From: Peteryoungia wuzhouensis
GTDB lineage: Bacteria > Pseudomonadota > Alphaproteobacteria > Rhizobiales > Rhizobiaceae
DNA: 64,000 nucleotides
Reading direction: 5' to 3'
Assembly: GCF_003205195.1 (NCBI RefSeq)
Contig: NZ_QJRY01000007.1
Span: forward strand, 194,742-258,741
Shown here: piece by piece, positions 1-8,901 of the stretch
How positions within the stretch are numbered: the stretch's first letter is position 1
Layout of the letters: each line of letters starts with the position of its first letter
The notes under the pieces: model-generated
Databases searched by the model: none
The model's input: only the letters and a program-made list of their open reading frames with translations
What the model was told of the DNA's origin: nothing
Translations under genes and position numbers: made by a program

Positions 1-1
1 C

Positions 2-2383
2 ATGGCGCTCTGCCAGCGCAGCGCCAAGACCAAGGCGACCGGCTTCTTCGTCGACAAGGACTGCCACCCGCAGACCATCGCCGTCATCCAGACCCGCGCC
101 GAGCCGCTCGGCTGGACGGTCACCGTCGGCGACCCCTTCACCGATCTCGACCCGACCGAAGTCTTCGGCGCGATCTTCCAGTATCCGGGCACGCATGGGC
201 ATGTGCGCGATTTCTCCGGCCTGATCGCCCGGCTGCACCAGACCGGTGCCCTCGCGGCTGTTGCGGCTGACATTCTCGCCCTGCTGTTGTTGAAATCACC
301 CGGCGAAATGGGCGCCGACATCGCCATCGGTTCGACCCAGCGCTTCGGCGTGCCGGTCGGTTACGGCGGTCCGCATGCGGCCTATATGGCGGTCAAGGAC
401 GCGATCAAGCGGTCCATGCCGGGTCGTCTCGTCGGCGTCTCCGTCGATGCGCGCGGCAACCGCGCCTATCGCCTGTCGCTGCAGACCCGCGAACAGCATA
501 TCCGCCGCGAAAAGGCGACGTCGAACATCTGCACCGCGCAGGTTCTGCTTGCCGTCATGGCCTCGATGTATGCCGTCTTCCACGGTCCGCAGGGGTTGAA
601 GGCGATCGCCCAGCAGGTGCATCGCAAGACGGTGCTGCTGGCCAAGGGGCTGGAAAAGCTCGGCTATACCATCGAGCCGGAAACCTTCTTCGACACGATC
701 ACCGTCGAGGTCGGCCATATGCAGGGTCTGGTCATGCGCGCGGCTGTCGCGGAAGGCGTCAACCTGCGCAAGGTCGGCGAGACCAAGGTCGGCATCGCGC
801 TCGATGAACGCACCCGTCCGGCCACACTCGAGGCCGTCTGGCGCGCCTTCGGTGGAAATTTCTCGGTCTCGGAATTCGAAGCGGACTACCGCCTGCCCAA
901 GGATCTCTTGCGCACCAGCGATTACCTGACGCATCCGATCTTCCACATGAACCGCGCGGAAAGCGAGATGACCCGCTACATCCGCCGGCTCTCCGACCGC
1001 GATCTGGCCCTCGACCGTGCAATGATCCCGCTTGGCTCCTGCACGATGAAGCTGAACGCGACAGCCGAAATGCTGCCGATCACCTGGCCGGAATTCTCCG
1101 ACATCCATCCCTTCGTGCCGGCCGATCAGGCACTCGGCTACAAGGAGATGATCGACGATCTCTCGGAAAAGCTCTGCGCGGTGACCGGTTACGACGCGAT
1201 CTCGATGCAGCCGAATTCCGGCGCGCAAGGGGAATATGCGGGGCTTCTCACGATCCGCGCCTATCACCTGTCGCGGGGCGATACGCACCGCACCGTCTGC
1301 CTGATCCCGACCTCGGCCCATGGCACCAACCCGGCCTCCGCCCAGATGGTCGGCATGACGGTCGTGCCGGTGAAGTCGAAGGACAACGGCGACGTCGATC
1401 TCGACGACTTCCGCGCCAAGGCGGAACAGCATGCAGAAAACCTGTCCTGCTGCATGATCACCTATCCCTCGACGCATGGCGTGTTCGAGGAGACGGTGCG
1501 CGAGATCTGCGAGATCACCCATCAGCATGGTGGCCAGGTCTATCTCGACGGCGCCAACATGAACGCCATGGTCGGCGTCGCCCGTCCCGGCGACATCGGC
1601 TCTGATGTTTCCCACCTCAACCTGCACAAGACCTTCTGTATTCCGCATGGCGGCGGCGGTCCTGGCATGGGACCGATCGGCGTCAAGGCGCATCTCGCGC
1701 CTTACCTTCCGGGGCATGTCTCGGCCGATGGTCGTCCAGGCGCGGTCTCGGCCGGCCCTTACGGCTCGCCGTCGATCCTGCCGATCAGCTGGTCCTACTG
1801 CCTGATGATGGGCGGTGAAGGTCTGACCCAGGCGACGAAGGTCGCGATCCTCAACGCCAACTACATCGCGGCACGGCTGAAGGGCGCCTATGACGTGCTC
1901 TACACCTCGGCCTCCGGTCGCGTGGCGCATGAATGCATCATCGACACCCGGCCATTGCAGGCCTCGGCCGGCGTCACCGTCGACGATGTCGCCAAGCGTC
2001 TGATCGACTGCGGCTTTCATGCGCCGACGATGAGCTGGCCGGTGGCGGGCACGTTGATGATCGAGCCGACCGAATCGGAGACCAAGGCCGAGATCGATCG
2101 TTTCTGCGAAGCGATGCTGGCGATCCGCGAGGAAGCCCGCGACATCGAGGAAGGCCGGATGGACAAGGCCAACAACCCGCTGAAGAATGCGCCGCATACG
2201 GTGGAAGACCTCGTCGGCCAGTGGGATCGTCCCTACAGCCGCGAACAGGCCTGCTACCCGCCAGGCGCCTTCCGCGTCGACAAGTACTGGTCTTCGGTCA
2301 ACCGGGTCGACAATGTCTATGGCGACCGCAACCTGGTGTGCACCTGCCCGCCTATGGAAGCCTATGCGGAAGCCGCCGAGTAA
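2..2383 (+). CDS. gcvP: Glycine dehydrogenase (decarboxylating), P-protein, 5' end missing
   Basis: This is the PLP-dependent P-protein of the glycine cleavage system. It decarboxylates glycine and passes the aminomethyl group to the lipoyl arm of GcvH in the cytoplasm. About 793 residues are visible. The full protein is near 950, so roughly 160 N-terminal residues lie left of the window and the first visible Met is probably internal. Both homologous halves are recognisable. The C-terminal half carries the PLP lysine in [16 protein letters not shown] (visible residue about 543), preceded by the YLDGANMNA stretch. gcvT and gcvH are presumably just upstream. A strong hairpin terminator follows the stop codon, so gcvP looks like the last gene of its operon. 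The family assignment is secure. Confidence 0.97.
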   Translation: MALCQRSAKTKATGFFVDKDCHPQTIAVIQTRAEPLGWTVTVGDPFTDLDPTEVFGAIFQYPGTHGHVRDFSGLIARLHQTGALAAVAADILALLLLKSPGEMGADIAIGSTQRFGVPVGYGGPHAAYMAVKDAIKRSMPGRLVGVSVDARGNRAYRLSLQTREQHIRREKATSNICTAQVLLAVMASMYAVFHGPQGLKAIAQQVHRKTVLLAKGLEKLGYTIEPETFFDTITVEVGHMQGLVMRAAVAEGVNLRKVGETKVGIALDERTRPATLEAVWRAFGGNFSVSEFEADYRLPKDLLRTSDYLTHPIFHMNRAESEMTRYIRRLSDRDLALDRAMIPLGSCTMKLNATAEMLPITWPEFSDIHPFVPADQALGYKEMIDDLSEKLCAVTGYDAISMQPNSGAQGEYAGLLTIRAYHLSRGDTHRTVCLIPTSAHGTNPASAQMVGMTVVPVKSKDNGDVDLDDFRAKAEQHAENLSCCMITYPSTHGVFEETVREICEITHQHGGQVYLDGANMNAMVGVARPGDIGSDVSHLNLHKTFCIPHGGGGPGMGPIGVKAHLAPYLPGHVSADGRPGAVSAGPYGSPSILPISWSYCLMMGGEGLTQATKVAILNANYIAARLKGAYDVLYTSASGRVAHECIIDTRPLQASAGVTVDDVAKRLIDCGFHAPTMSWPVAGTLMIEPTESETKAEIDRFCEAMLAIREEARDIEEGRMDKANNPLKNAPHTVEDLVGQWDRPYSREQACYPPGAFRVDKYWSSVNRVDNVYGDRNLVCTCPPMEAYAEAAE

Positions 2384-2403
2384 CGGCCCCAGTATCGACA
2401 CAG

Positions 2404-2430
2404 GAACGCCGCCGTTGAGGCGGCGTTCTT
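2404..2430 (+). terminator. Rho-independent terminator after gcvP
   Basis: A perfect 10-bp stem (2404-2413 with 2419-2428) has a 5-base loop and lies about 20 bases after the gcvP stop. The T-tract is short (TTCTTCATTT). Confidence 0.75.
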
Positions 2431-2517
2431 CATTTGTCGTGACGGTCTGACAATCACTGTGATGGAACGGAATGACGCATTGGCCGTTCTTCTGCTGCTC
2501 AACACAGGAGAACAGAC

Positions 2518-2844
2518 ATGCGCAATACTCTTATCCTCGCTGGTGCAGCGGCACTGATGACGCTCGCAGCGTCGGCCAATGCGCAGGAAACTGTCATCAT
2601 CCAGCAGGCCCCGGTGGCCACCCAGTCGACGATTGTCGTTCCGGCACCCGTCGAAACCTATGTCATGCAGCGCGAAGTGCGCTCCGTGCCTTACGAAGGT
2701 GACGTCCTGATCGGACGTGTCATCGACGATCCCGTCGAACTCTATCCGGTCGATGGCTATGAGAACTATTCTTACACGGTCATCAACGACCGTCGTGTGA
2801 TTGTTGATCCACAGACCCGCCAGATCATTCAGATCATCGAATAA
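2518..2844 (+). CDS. Secreted DUF1236-family protein
   Basis: A 108-residue protein with a clear Sec signal peptide (residues 1-23, ending ASANAQ), so it should be periplasmic. After a short linker it carries the DUF1236 pattern: a VPYEGDVLIG-like stretch, then YENYSYTVINDRRVIVDPQTR and a hydrophobic end. In this family the C-terminal part resembles an element repeated in rhizobial secreted proteins of unknown function. AGGAG sits about 8 bases before the ATG. The gene is monocistronic, with terminators on both sides. No enzymatic motif is visible and the function is unknown. Confidence 0.82.
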   Translation: MRNTLILAGAAALMTLAASANAQETVIIQQAPVATQSTIVVPAPVETYVMQREVRSVPYEGDVLIGRVIDDPVELYPVDGYENYSYTVINDRRVIVDPQTRQIIQIIE

Positions 2845-2867
2845 GATCTGACATCTCGCTGCATCAG

Positions 2868-2895
2868 AAACCCGGCCCCAGCGCCGGGTTTTTCT
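2868..2895 (+). terminator. Terminator after the DUF1236 gene
   Basis: A nine-base stem (2868-2876 with 2883-2891) with a six-base loop runs into a T-rich tract (TTTTTCTTG). It lies just after the stop at 2844. Confidence 0.8.
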
Positions 2896-3029
2896 TGTCT
2901 TCTCGTCGTCCGTGCCAAATCCGATCATTCCGATATTCGCCTGCAACAGAGCGGAAACCACGGTTGTTCAGCATTTCCTCATCCAGAGACCCTAATCTGC
3001 CTTGGTCCATCATCACCCAGGGTCGCCTA

Positions 3030-3356
3030 ATGAGCCTTTCCAGCGTCATGAGCATTTCGTTGTCGGGCATGCAGGCCCAGCAAACACGGGTGACCGCTGC
3101 GGCGAGCAATGTCGCCAATGCACTTACCCCCGCTTACGATCGACGGACGACTGCGTTTTCGAGCGAGGCTAGCGGCGGAGTGCGGGCATCCGTCGCCCCC
3201 TCGGGTGCAGACACCTTCGCAGGCAGCTCGAATGTCGATCTTGCCGAGGAGGCGATGGCTCTTCTTCAAAGCGAAATCGCCTTCAAGGCCAATGCAAATG
3301 TCTGGGAAACCGGTGCCGACATGTGGGACGTGCTGATGAGCATCAAGCGCGACTGA
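3030..3356 (+). CDS. Short flagellar basal-body rod-like protein (orphan)
   Basis: A 108-residue protein with the two ends of a flagellar rod/hook protein. The N-terminal helix has the signature SGMQAQQTRV followed by ASNVAN (about residues 11-29). The C-terminal helix has NVDLAEEAMALLQSEIAF and later NANVWETGADMWDVLM (about 69-104). FlgB and FlgC are about 130-140 residues, so the variable middle is much reduced here. No other flagellar gene is nearby. I chose the ATG at 3030 because the rod signature begins just after it and the upstream extension is uncharacteristic. No strong ribosome site is visible. It could be a minor rod component, a specialised FlgC paralogue or a decayed copy. Confidence 0.7.
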   Translation: MSLSSVMSISLSGMQAQQTRVTAAASNVANALTPAYDRRTTAFSSEASGGVRASVAPSGADTFAGSSNVDLAEEAMALLQSEIAFKANANVWETGADMWDVLMSIKRD

Positions 3357-3384
3357 CTGCGAGCCAGGCGTGACCTTCGCCGTA

Positions 3385-4011
3385 TCAGGCGAGCATGCTG
3401 CGCAAGGCCAGACCGAGCGCCAGCACACCGAACACGATCAGGATCACCGCAGAAACCTGTGCAACCATCAGCGTGAACCGTTGCGGGAGACGTTTGCGCA
3501 TCAAGCTTACCGCGCCGCTCAGGAAAAACCACCAAGCGAGCGAGCCGAGGAAAACACCAACCACAAGCATGACTGCAGCCCAACCGCCCTCTCCGGCCGC
3601 AAGTCCGAGGCCGGCGAAGATTGCAGCGAAGGAGAGGATGGTCGCCGGATTCGCGATGGTCAGCAGAAAGGTCGCGGCTGTCGTGGCCACCAATCCTTTC
3701 GAACCGACAGAGGCGGCCGAAACATCGGCACGCGGTTTCAAGCCCTGCAGGCCGAGATAGAGCAGAAACAGGCCGCCGACGACCTGCAGTGGCCACTCGA
3801 TCGCAGCCAGGACGCCTGAAAGCGCGGTAAAGCCTGCAGCAGCGAGGGCTGCGTAAACGCCGTCGGCCAGCGCCGTGCCCAACCCGCCGGCAACCCCTGC
3901 CCAGAAGCCACGCTCCAGGGTCCGGTTGATGCAAAGCGCACCGATCGGCCCAAGCGGCGCGGCGATTGCCATGCCAAGCACGAGGCCTTTCGCAAAAAGC
4001 AGGGGATCCAT
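3385..4011 (-). CDS. LysE/RhtB-family amino-acid exporter
   Basis: A 208-residue integral membrane protein with about six hydrophobic segments. The N-terminal pattern GMAIAAPLGPIGALCI matches the conserved Pro/Gly motif of LysE-type translocators, which export basic or neutral amino acids across the inner membrane. It starts one base after the stop of the Lrp-type regulator upstream, so the two are almost certainly co-transcribed and the regulator probably controls export. I chose the ATG at 4011 because translation upstream of it would overlap the end of the regulator and is not LysE-like. The substrate cannot be read from sequence. Confidence 0.88.
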   Translation of the reverse strand: MDPLLFAKGLVLGMAIAAPLGPIGALCINRTLERGFWAGVAGGLGTALADGVYAALAAAGFTALSGVLAAIEWPLQVVGGLFLLYLGLQGLKPRADVSAASVGSKGLVATTAATFLLTIANPATILSFAAIFAGLGLAAGEGGWAAVMLVVGVFLGSLAWWFFLSGAVSLMRKRLPQRFTLMVAQVSAVILIVFGVLALGLALRSMLA

Positions 4012-4012
4012 C

Positions 4013-4462
4013 TCACCCTCCTGCCAAAGGAAGACCGCGCTCGCAGACCGTCGACAAGGCAATCATCGTCTCGCTGCGGGCGACGAAGCGGCGGATCTTG
4101 AGGTCCCCCAAAAAGGCTTCGACGCCGGCAAGGTCCGCCGCACGTATTTTCAGCATGTAAGACCAACTGCCGGTGACGTGATGGCATTCCAGAACGGCCG
4201 GATGCGTCGCGATGACGGATCTGAATGTGTCCTCACCGGCATCGTAGTTCAATGCGACGAGTACGAAGGCCGTGACGGGCAGATCGATCGCCGCCGGATC
4301 AGCTTCCACCGTGAACCGCCTGATAGCACCGGTCGCGACCAGTCTGCGAATCCGCTCGTTCACCGCCGATGGCGACAGCTCGACGGCGTCACCGATGCTC
4401 GCCAGAGAGCGGCGGGAATCCTCACCCAGCATATCGATTATTTTGCGGTCAATCTTTTCCAT
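4013..4462 (-). CDS. Lrp/AsnC-family transcriptional regulator
   Basis: A 149-residue regulator. The N-terminal helix-turn-helix (about residues 4-50, with RSLASIGDAVELSPSAVNER) is followed by a RAM/AsnC effector-binding domain (about 65-145) that should bind an amino acid and form oligomers. It is the first gene of a pair with the LysE exporter. The start codon lies directly against one arm of a 9-bp inverted repeat, and an AT-rich promoter-like sequence ends only a few bases upstream. This suggests autoregulation and possibly a leaderless mRNA. The effector is unknown; a lysine or branched-chain response would be a guess. Confidence 0.9.
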   Translation of the reverse strand: MEKIDRKIIDMLGEDSRRSLASIGDAVELSPSAVNERIRRLVATGAIRRFTVEADPAAIDLPVTAFVLVALNYDAGEDTFRSVIATHPAVLECHHVTGSWSYMLKIRAADLAGVEAFLGDLKIRRFVARSETMIALSTVCERGLPLAGG

Positions 4463-4511
4463 TTCCGCAAAATATAACGTTCATAAAGTTAAATCAAGAT
4501 AATTTGCGGAA
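4463..4511 (-). promoter_or_regulatory. lrp promoter bracketed by a 9-bp inverted repeat
   Basis: TTCCGCAAA (4463-4471) and TTTGCGGAA (4503-4511) are perfect inverted arms 31 bases apart. On the minus strand, a TTGATT-like -35 and TATATT (-10, + strand 4471-4476) lie between the arms. Transcription from this -10 would begin about at the start codon at 4462. Confidence 0.6.
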
Positions 4512-4551
4512 CGCTTCGAAAGTTAGCGAAGATTTCCCCCATCGGGACCAG

Positions 4552-4582
4552 CAACAAAAAACGCCCGGACACAGCCGGGCGT
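4552..4582 (-). terminator. Terminator of the suf operon
   Basis: On the minus strand an eight-base stem (4575-4582 with 4561-4568) is followed by TTTTTTGTTG. It lies 27 bases after the stop of the last suf gene. Confidence 0.85.
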
Positions 4583-4608
4583 CATGGGTGAAGGGGCCGC
4601 CTTTTCGC

Positions 4609-4989
4609 TTAGGCGCTTTCGCGCTGACGGGCCAGTTCCGCAAGATCGGCCGCTTTCAGTTCGACCGATTCGCCGCAGCCGCAGGCCGACGTCTGATTGG
4701 GATTGTGGAAGGTGAACCCGGAACGCAGCGTGGTTGTCTCGAAGCCCATTTCGGTGCCCAGCAGGTAGAGAACTGCGGCCGGATCGATCCACACCGTCGC
4801 ACCATCATGCTCGATCCGGTCATCCCTGGGGTTGGGTTCGGTGACCAGGTCGATGGTATATTCCATCCCGGCGCAACCGCCCTTTTTGATCCCGACCCGG
4901 ATGCCCTTGGCATCAGGACCCGAATTTTCGACGATTGCCTTGACGCGGGCAGCCGCCGCTTCGCTCATCGACATCACTTGAAAGGCCAT
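4609..4989 (-). CDS. sufA: A-type Fe-S carrier/scaffold of the suf operon (HesB/IscA family)
   Basis: A 126-residue HesB/IscA-family protein that accepts Fe-S clusters from the SufBCD complex and delivers them to target enzymes. The three cluster-binding cysteines are present: Cys39 in KGGCAG and Cys103/Cys105 in SACGCG. I chose the ATG at 4989 because GGAG lies 9 bases upstream; an in-frame ATG six bases earlier is too close to that site. It is the last gene of the suf operon, just before a strong terminator. The rhizobial suf operon usually ends this way. A second A-type carrier sits at 42283-42615. Confidence 0.93.
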   Translation of the reverse strand: MAFQVMSMSEAAAARVKAIVENSGPDAKGIRVGIKKGGCAGMEYTIDLVTEPNPRDDRIEHDGATVWIDPAAVLYLLGTEMGFETTTLRSGFTFHNPNQTSACGCGESVELKAADLAELARQRESA

Positions 4990-5068
4990 CGGCATAATCT
5001 CCATCCACAACCGGGTTCAAGGTCCGGCGTTTCTTGTGCCTTGAATGTAGAGAGGCCTGGGCGGCCTA

Positions 5069-5443
5069 TCAATACCAGCCGACGGCGACCTGCGCCTCTT
5101 CGGACATGCGGTCGGGGGTCCATGGCGGATCGAAGCTCATTTCGACCTCGACGCCGGAGACGCCCTCAACGGAACCGACAGCATTTTCGACCCAGCCCGG
5201 CATTTCGCCGGCAACCGGGCACCCGGGTGCCGTCAGGGTCATGACGATCTTCACCGTGCGGTCGTCTTCGATGTCGATCTTGTAGATCAATCCCAGTTCG
5301 AAGATGTCGGCCGGGATTTCCGGATCATAGACGGTCTTCAGCGCCGCAACGATATCATCCGACAGGCGCGCCACTTCTTCCGGCGGGATCGCGGTGTTGA
5401 TGATGCCCTCGCGGACATCAGGCTTGGTTTCTGTGTCACTCAT
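5069..5443 (-). CDS. sufT: SUF-associated MIP18/DUF59 family protein
   Basis: A protein of about 124 residues with the MIP18/DUF59 fold. It shows the motif DPEIPADIFELGLIY and the cysteine loop TAPGCPVAGEMP. SufT-type proteins assist maturation or transfer of Fe-S clusters, and this position between sufS and sufA is typical in Alphaproteobacteria. Two starts are possible. I prefer the ATG at 5443 because GAGG is about 10 bases upstream, whereas for the ATG at 5452 the same GAGG is only 2 bases away. It follows sufS with almost no gap. Confidence 0.9.
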   Translation of the reverse strand: MSDTETKPDVREGIINTAIPPEEVARLSDDIVAALKTVYDPEIPADIFELGLIYKIDIEDDRTVKIVMTLTAPGCPVAGEMPGWVENAVGSVEGVSGVEVEMSFDPPWTPDRMSEEAQVAVGWY

Positions 5444-5455
5444 GGTGTTCATTCC

Positions 5456-6700
5456 TCAGGCGAAGAAGCTGCGCGCATAATCCAGCGCGTCGGCCAAAGC
5501 ATCGACTTCTTCCCGTGTGTTATAGAGACCAAAGGAGGCGCGGCAAGTGGAGGTCACGCCGAAGCGGGCGAGCAGCGGCTGGGCGCAATGGGTTCCGGCG
5601 CGGACGGCGACACCGCGACGATCGATCATGGTCGAGACGTCATGGGCATGGATGCCGGCGAGTTCGAAGGAGAAAATTGCCCCCTTGCCCGGTGCATTGC
5701 CGATGATCTTGAGCGAATTGATCGCGGAGAGGCGCTCATGCGCATAGGCGCGCAGGCTTTCCTCGTGCGCGGCAATGTTCTGACGGCCAAGCGCTTCCAT
5801 ATAGTCGAGCGCGTAGCCCAACCCGATCGCCTGAACGATCGGCGGTGTGCCGGCCTCGAAGCGATGCGGCGGCTCGTTATAGGTGACGCGGTCTTCGGAG
5901 ACTTCGACAATCATCTCGCCGCCGCCCATGAAGGGGTCCATGTCGCGCAGGCGGTCCATCTTGCCCCAGAGCACGCCGATGCCGGAGGGACCATAGAGCT
6001 TGTGGCCGGTGATGGCATACCAGTCGCAGCCGAGATCCTGGACGTCGACGGGCGTATGCACCGCGCCCTGGCTGCCATCGACCATGACAGCGATGCCACG
6101 CTCATGGGCAATGCGGCAGACTTCCTTGATCGGAACGACGGTACCAAGCGCGTTGGACATATGGGTGATGGCGATCAGCTTGGTGCGCTCGGTCAGGCAG
6201 CCGACAAAGGCTTCCATGTCGAAGGCGCCGTCATCGGTGACCGGTGCCCAGACAAGCTTGGCACCCTTGCGCTCGCGCAGGAAATGCCAGGGCACGATGT
6301 TGGAGTGGTGCTCCATGATCGAGAGCACGATCTCGTCGCCCTCGCCGATATGTTTCATGCCCCAGCCATAGGCGACCGTGTTGATCGCTTCGGTGGAGGA
6401 CTTGGTGAAGATCACCTCGTCGATCGAGGGGGCATTCAGGAAACGGCGCACCTTCTCGCGCGCCGCTTCATAGGCGTCCGTCGCGGCATTGGACAGGAAA
6501 TGCAGGCCACGATGCACGTTCGCATATTCATTCGAATAGGCGTGCGCGATCGCATCGATGACCTGTCTCGGCTTCTGGGCCGAAGCGGCATTGTCGAGAT
6601 AGACCAGTGGCTTGCCATAGACCTCGCGCGACAGGATCGGGAAATCCCGCCTGATGGCGTCTACGTCATACCCTGTCCGTGCCGCGATCGTGTCAGCCAT
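5456..6700 (-). CDS. sufS: Cysteine desulfurase SufS
   Basis: A 414-residue PLP enzyme (group II cysteine desulfurase) that removes sulfur from cysteine as a persulfide for SufBCD. The PLP lysine is Lys234 in ITGHKLYGPSG, and the persulfide-forming Cys is Cys372 in RAGTHCAQPL, the context expected for the SufS class. The ATG at 6700 overlaps the sufD stop by 8 bases, indicating translational coupling. Upstream translation in this frame is not SufS-like. It is distinct from the NifS-type desulfurase that heads the operon (11059-12225). Confidence 0.96.
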   Translation of the reverse strand: MADTIAARTGYDVDAIRRDFPILSREVYGKPLVYLDNAASAQKPRQVIDAIAHAYSNEYANVHRGLHFLSNAATDAYEAAREKVRRFLNAPSIDEVIFTKSSTEAINTVAYGWGMKHIGEGDEIVLSIMEHHSNIVPWHFLRERKGAKLVWAPVTDDGAFDMEAFVGCLTERTKLIAITHMSNALGTVVPIKEVCRIAHERGIAVMVDGSQGAVHTPVDVQDLGCDWYAITGHKLYGPSGIGVLWGKMDRLRDMDPFMGGGEMIVEVSEDRVTYNEPPHRFEAGTPPIVQAIGLGYALDYMEALGRQNIAAHEESLRAYAHERLSAINSLKIIGNAPGKGAIFSFELAGIHAHDVSTMIDRRGVAVRAGTHCAQPLLARFGVTSTCRASFGLYNTREEVDALADALDYARSFFA

Positions 6701-7970
6701 GGTGCTCCAGCCAGTCGGTGATGATCTCTTCCAGGGCTTCGACGAGGGCTTCGTCTTCCAGTTCCTCGACGATCTCGGCGACGAAACCGTTGACCAGAAG
6801 GCCACGCGCCTTCTTTTCCGGAATGCCGCGCGACATCAGGTAGTAGAGATGGCTCTTGTGGATGTCGGCAACCGTCGCGCCATGGGCGCACTGCACATCA
6901 TCGGCGAAGATTTCGAGCTCGGGCTTGACCGAAAACTCGGCATCGTCGGACATCAGCAGCGTGTTGCAGGCCATGCGCGCATCGGTCTTCTGGGCATCCG
7001 GGGCCACCCGGATCATGCCCTGGAACACGCCCTTGGCGCGGTCGAACAGCACGTTGCGGATGATTTCCGTCGAGGTGGTGTTCGGCACGTCATGGCCGAG
7101 CGTCATGGTGACGTCGGTATGGGTGTCGCCGCCCAGCAGATTGACGCCGCGCAGGGTGAAGTCGCAGCCTTCGCCAACCGTCTTCACATGCACTTCCTGG
7201 CGCACCAGCTTGCCGCCGGCATTGATGACGAACAGCCGGAATTTTGAGTCCGCACCGAGCTCGGCGCGGATCTGGCCCAGATGGCTGTCGGCATCACCTT
7301 CGCCCTGGACGATGACCCAGGTGATCTCGGCGCCCTCGTCGAGCTTCAGGTCGGCAACGACCGTGGCCAAAGCAGCGGAACCGCTCTGGCCGATATGGCG
7401 TTCGATCACCGTTGCCTTCGAACCCTTGCCGAAGGTCGCCGGGAAACGCAGATGCAGCTGGCCGGCCGCATGAACCGACTGCAGCTCCACCGGACGGTCA
7501 ATCACGGTATCGGCGGCAACAGCAATAGCGTAGCCGTCACGAACGAAGGCGCCGTTGATGCGGCCGATCGTGTCATCGCTGTTGAAGGCGGTCAGACCCT
7601 CGGCAGCAGCGCCGCTTGACAGCGCTTCGCGGTAGAGTTCGACCGTCAGCCCTTCCGGCAGATTGGCCGGCGTTTCCGCCGCGCCCTGCAGAATGCGCAG
7701 AACCGTACCGTCATTGACGATCGGTGCCTCAGACTTGGCAACGGCCTGCGGTTCGTCCGCGGGCAGTGCACGCAGGAGCGCCTTGAGGTCGGTATAGTGG
7801 AAGGTCTCGACGCGACGCGTCGGCAGCCCCTGGCGCTTCAGTCCGTCGAACAGGCCGTCACGCTTCAGCAAAACGGCGCCATCGCCCGGAAGGCTGCCGA
7901 TCTGGTTGGTATAGGCGTCGATGAGCTGGGTCTCGGCTGCGGTGAGCCGGTTGGCCGCTTGCAAAGTCAT
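6693..7970 (-). CDS. sufD: Fe-S assembly protein SufD
   Basis: A 425-residue SufB/SufD-family beta-helix protein that forms the SufBC2D scaffold in the cytoplasm. The conserved C-terminal region is clear: ARMACNTLLMSDDAEF, then VQCAHGATVADI and an LMSRGIPEKKARGLLV segment. This is the SufD counterpart of the SufB end ([10 protein letters not shown]). The N-terminal third is divergent, as is normal. It overlaps sufS by 8 bases and follows sufC by about 30 bases in the same operon. Confidence 0.95.
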   Translation of the reverse strand: MTLQAANRLTAAETQLIDAYTNQIGSLPGDGAVLLKRDGLFDGLKRQGLPTRRVETFHYTDLKALLRALPADEPQAVAKSEAPIVNDGTVLRILQGAAETPANLPEGLTVELYREALSSGAAAEGLTAFNSDDTIGRINGAFVRDGYAIAVAADTVIDRPVELQSVHAAGQLHLRFPATFGKGSKATVIERHIGQSGSAALATVVADLKLDEGAEITWVIVQGEGDADSHLGQIRAELGADSKFRLFVINAGGKLVRQEVHVKTVGEGCDFTLRGVNLLGGDTHTDVTMTLGHDVPNTTSTEIIRNVLFDRAKGVFQGMIRVAPDAQKTDARMACNTLLMSDDAEFSVKPELEIFADDVQCAHGATVADIHKSHLYYLMSRGIPEKKARGLLVNGFVAEIVEELEDEALVEALEEIITDWLEHHG

Positions 7971-7999
7971 CGGTGCAACTCCTTCAAACTCTGCCGAAC

Positions 8000-8755
8000 T
8001 CAGGCAGCCTGCCCCGTGATATCGGCATAGCCGTTGGCTTCCAGCTCAAGCGCCAGCGACTTGTCGCCCGACTTGATGATCTGGCCCTTGTAGAGAACGT
8101 GCACGCTGTCCGGCACGATGTAATCGAGCAGGCGCTGGTAGTGGGTGATGACGACGGTCGCGCGGTCCGGACGCTTCAGGGCGTTCACGCCGTCAGCGAC
8201 GATCTTCAGCGCATCGATGTCGAGGCCAGAGTCGGTTTCATCCAGGATGCAGAGCTTCGGCTCGAGCAACGCCATCTGCAGGATCTCGGCGCGCTTCTTT
8301 TCGCCGCCGGAGAAGCCGACGTTCAGCGGACGCTTCAGCATATCAGGATTGATCTTCAGCTCCGCCGACGCTTCCTTGACGCGGCGGATGAAGTCCGGCG
8401 TCGTCAGTTCCGCTTCGCCACGCGCCTTGCGCTGCGAGTTCATCGCGACCTTGAGGAACTGCATGGTGGCGACGCCCGGGATTTCGACCGGATACTGGAA
8501 GGCCAGGAAAATGCCCTTTGCGGCGCGCTCGGCCGGGTCGAGCTCGAGGATGCTCTCGCCGTTGTAGAGAATGTCGCCTTCAGTCACTTCATAGTCTTCG
8601 CGACCCGAGAGAATGTAGGACAGCGTCGACTTGCCGGAGCCGTTCGGGCCCATGATGGCAGCCACTTCGCCGGCCTTTACGGTCAGGTTCAGACCCTTGA
8701 TGATTTCGGTGCCGTCTTCGGCGATGCGGGCATGGAGGTTTCTGATTTCAAGCAT
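8000..8755 (-). CDS. sufC: Fe-S assembly ATPase SufC
   Basis: A 251-residue ABC-type ATPase that powers the SufBCD scaffold. Walker A is GPNGSGKST (about residues 35-43), the signature is FSGGEKKRAEI, and Walker B ends LCILDETDSGLDIDAL, which is the SufC-specific form. Unlike transporter ATPases it has no membrane partner. I placed the start at the ATG at 8755 (MLEIRNLHARI), the usual SufC N-terminus. The frame is open further upstream, but that part is not conserved and runs into the palindromic repeat at 8840-8862. Confidence 0.95.
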   Translation of the reverse strand: MLEIRNLHARIAEDGTEIIKGLNLTVKAGEVAAIMGPNGSGKSTLSYILSGREDYEVTEGDILYNGESILELDPAERAAKGIFLAFQYPVEIPGVATMQFLKVAMNSQRKARGEAELTTPDFIRRVKEASAELKINPDMLKRPLNVGFSGGEKKRAEILQMALLEPKLCILDETDSGLDIDALKIVADGVNALKRPDRATVVITHYQRLLDYIVPDSVHVLYKGQIIKSGDKSLALELEANGYADITGQAA

Positions 8756-8839
8756 GTCTGTCTTCCTGTCCATCGGGCGGTTCAAGGGCCGCCTGTCGTT
8801 TCCTGTTGCGCCCGATGGGCGCATCTTTTCCTGTTCGTC

Positions 8840-8862
8840 ATCCTCGGGCTTGTCCCGAGGAT
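8840..8862. repeat. REP-like palindrome
   Basis: A perfect 9-bp inverted repeat (8840-8848 with 8854-8862) of the form ATCCTCGGG-N5-CCCGAGGAT. This resembles a palindrome scattered between genes in many alphaproteobacterial genomes. It lies between sufC and the small gene upstream of it. I saw no second copy in this window. Confidence 0.6.
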
Positions 8863-8901
8863 ACACGGTCCACAGGCCCTGCGCAGCGCGCACCGGCCTG
8901 G

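Noticed and set aside
296..2401. A 701-codon frame opposite gcvP
   Set aside because: It is the GC-rich shadow of gcvP, full of Arg, His and Asp, with no family resemblance.
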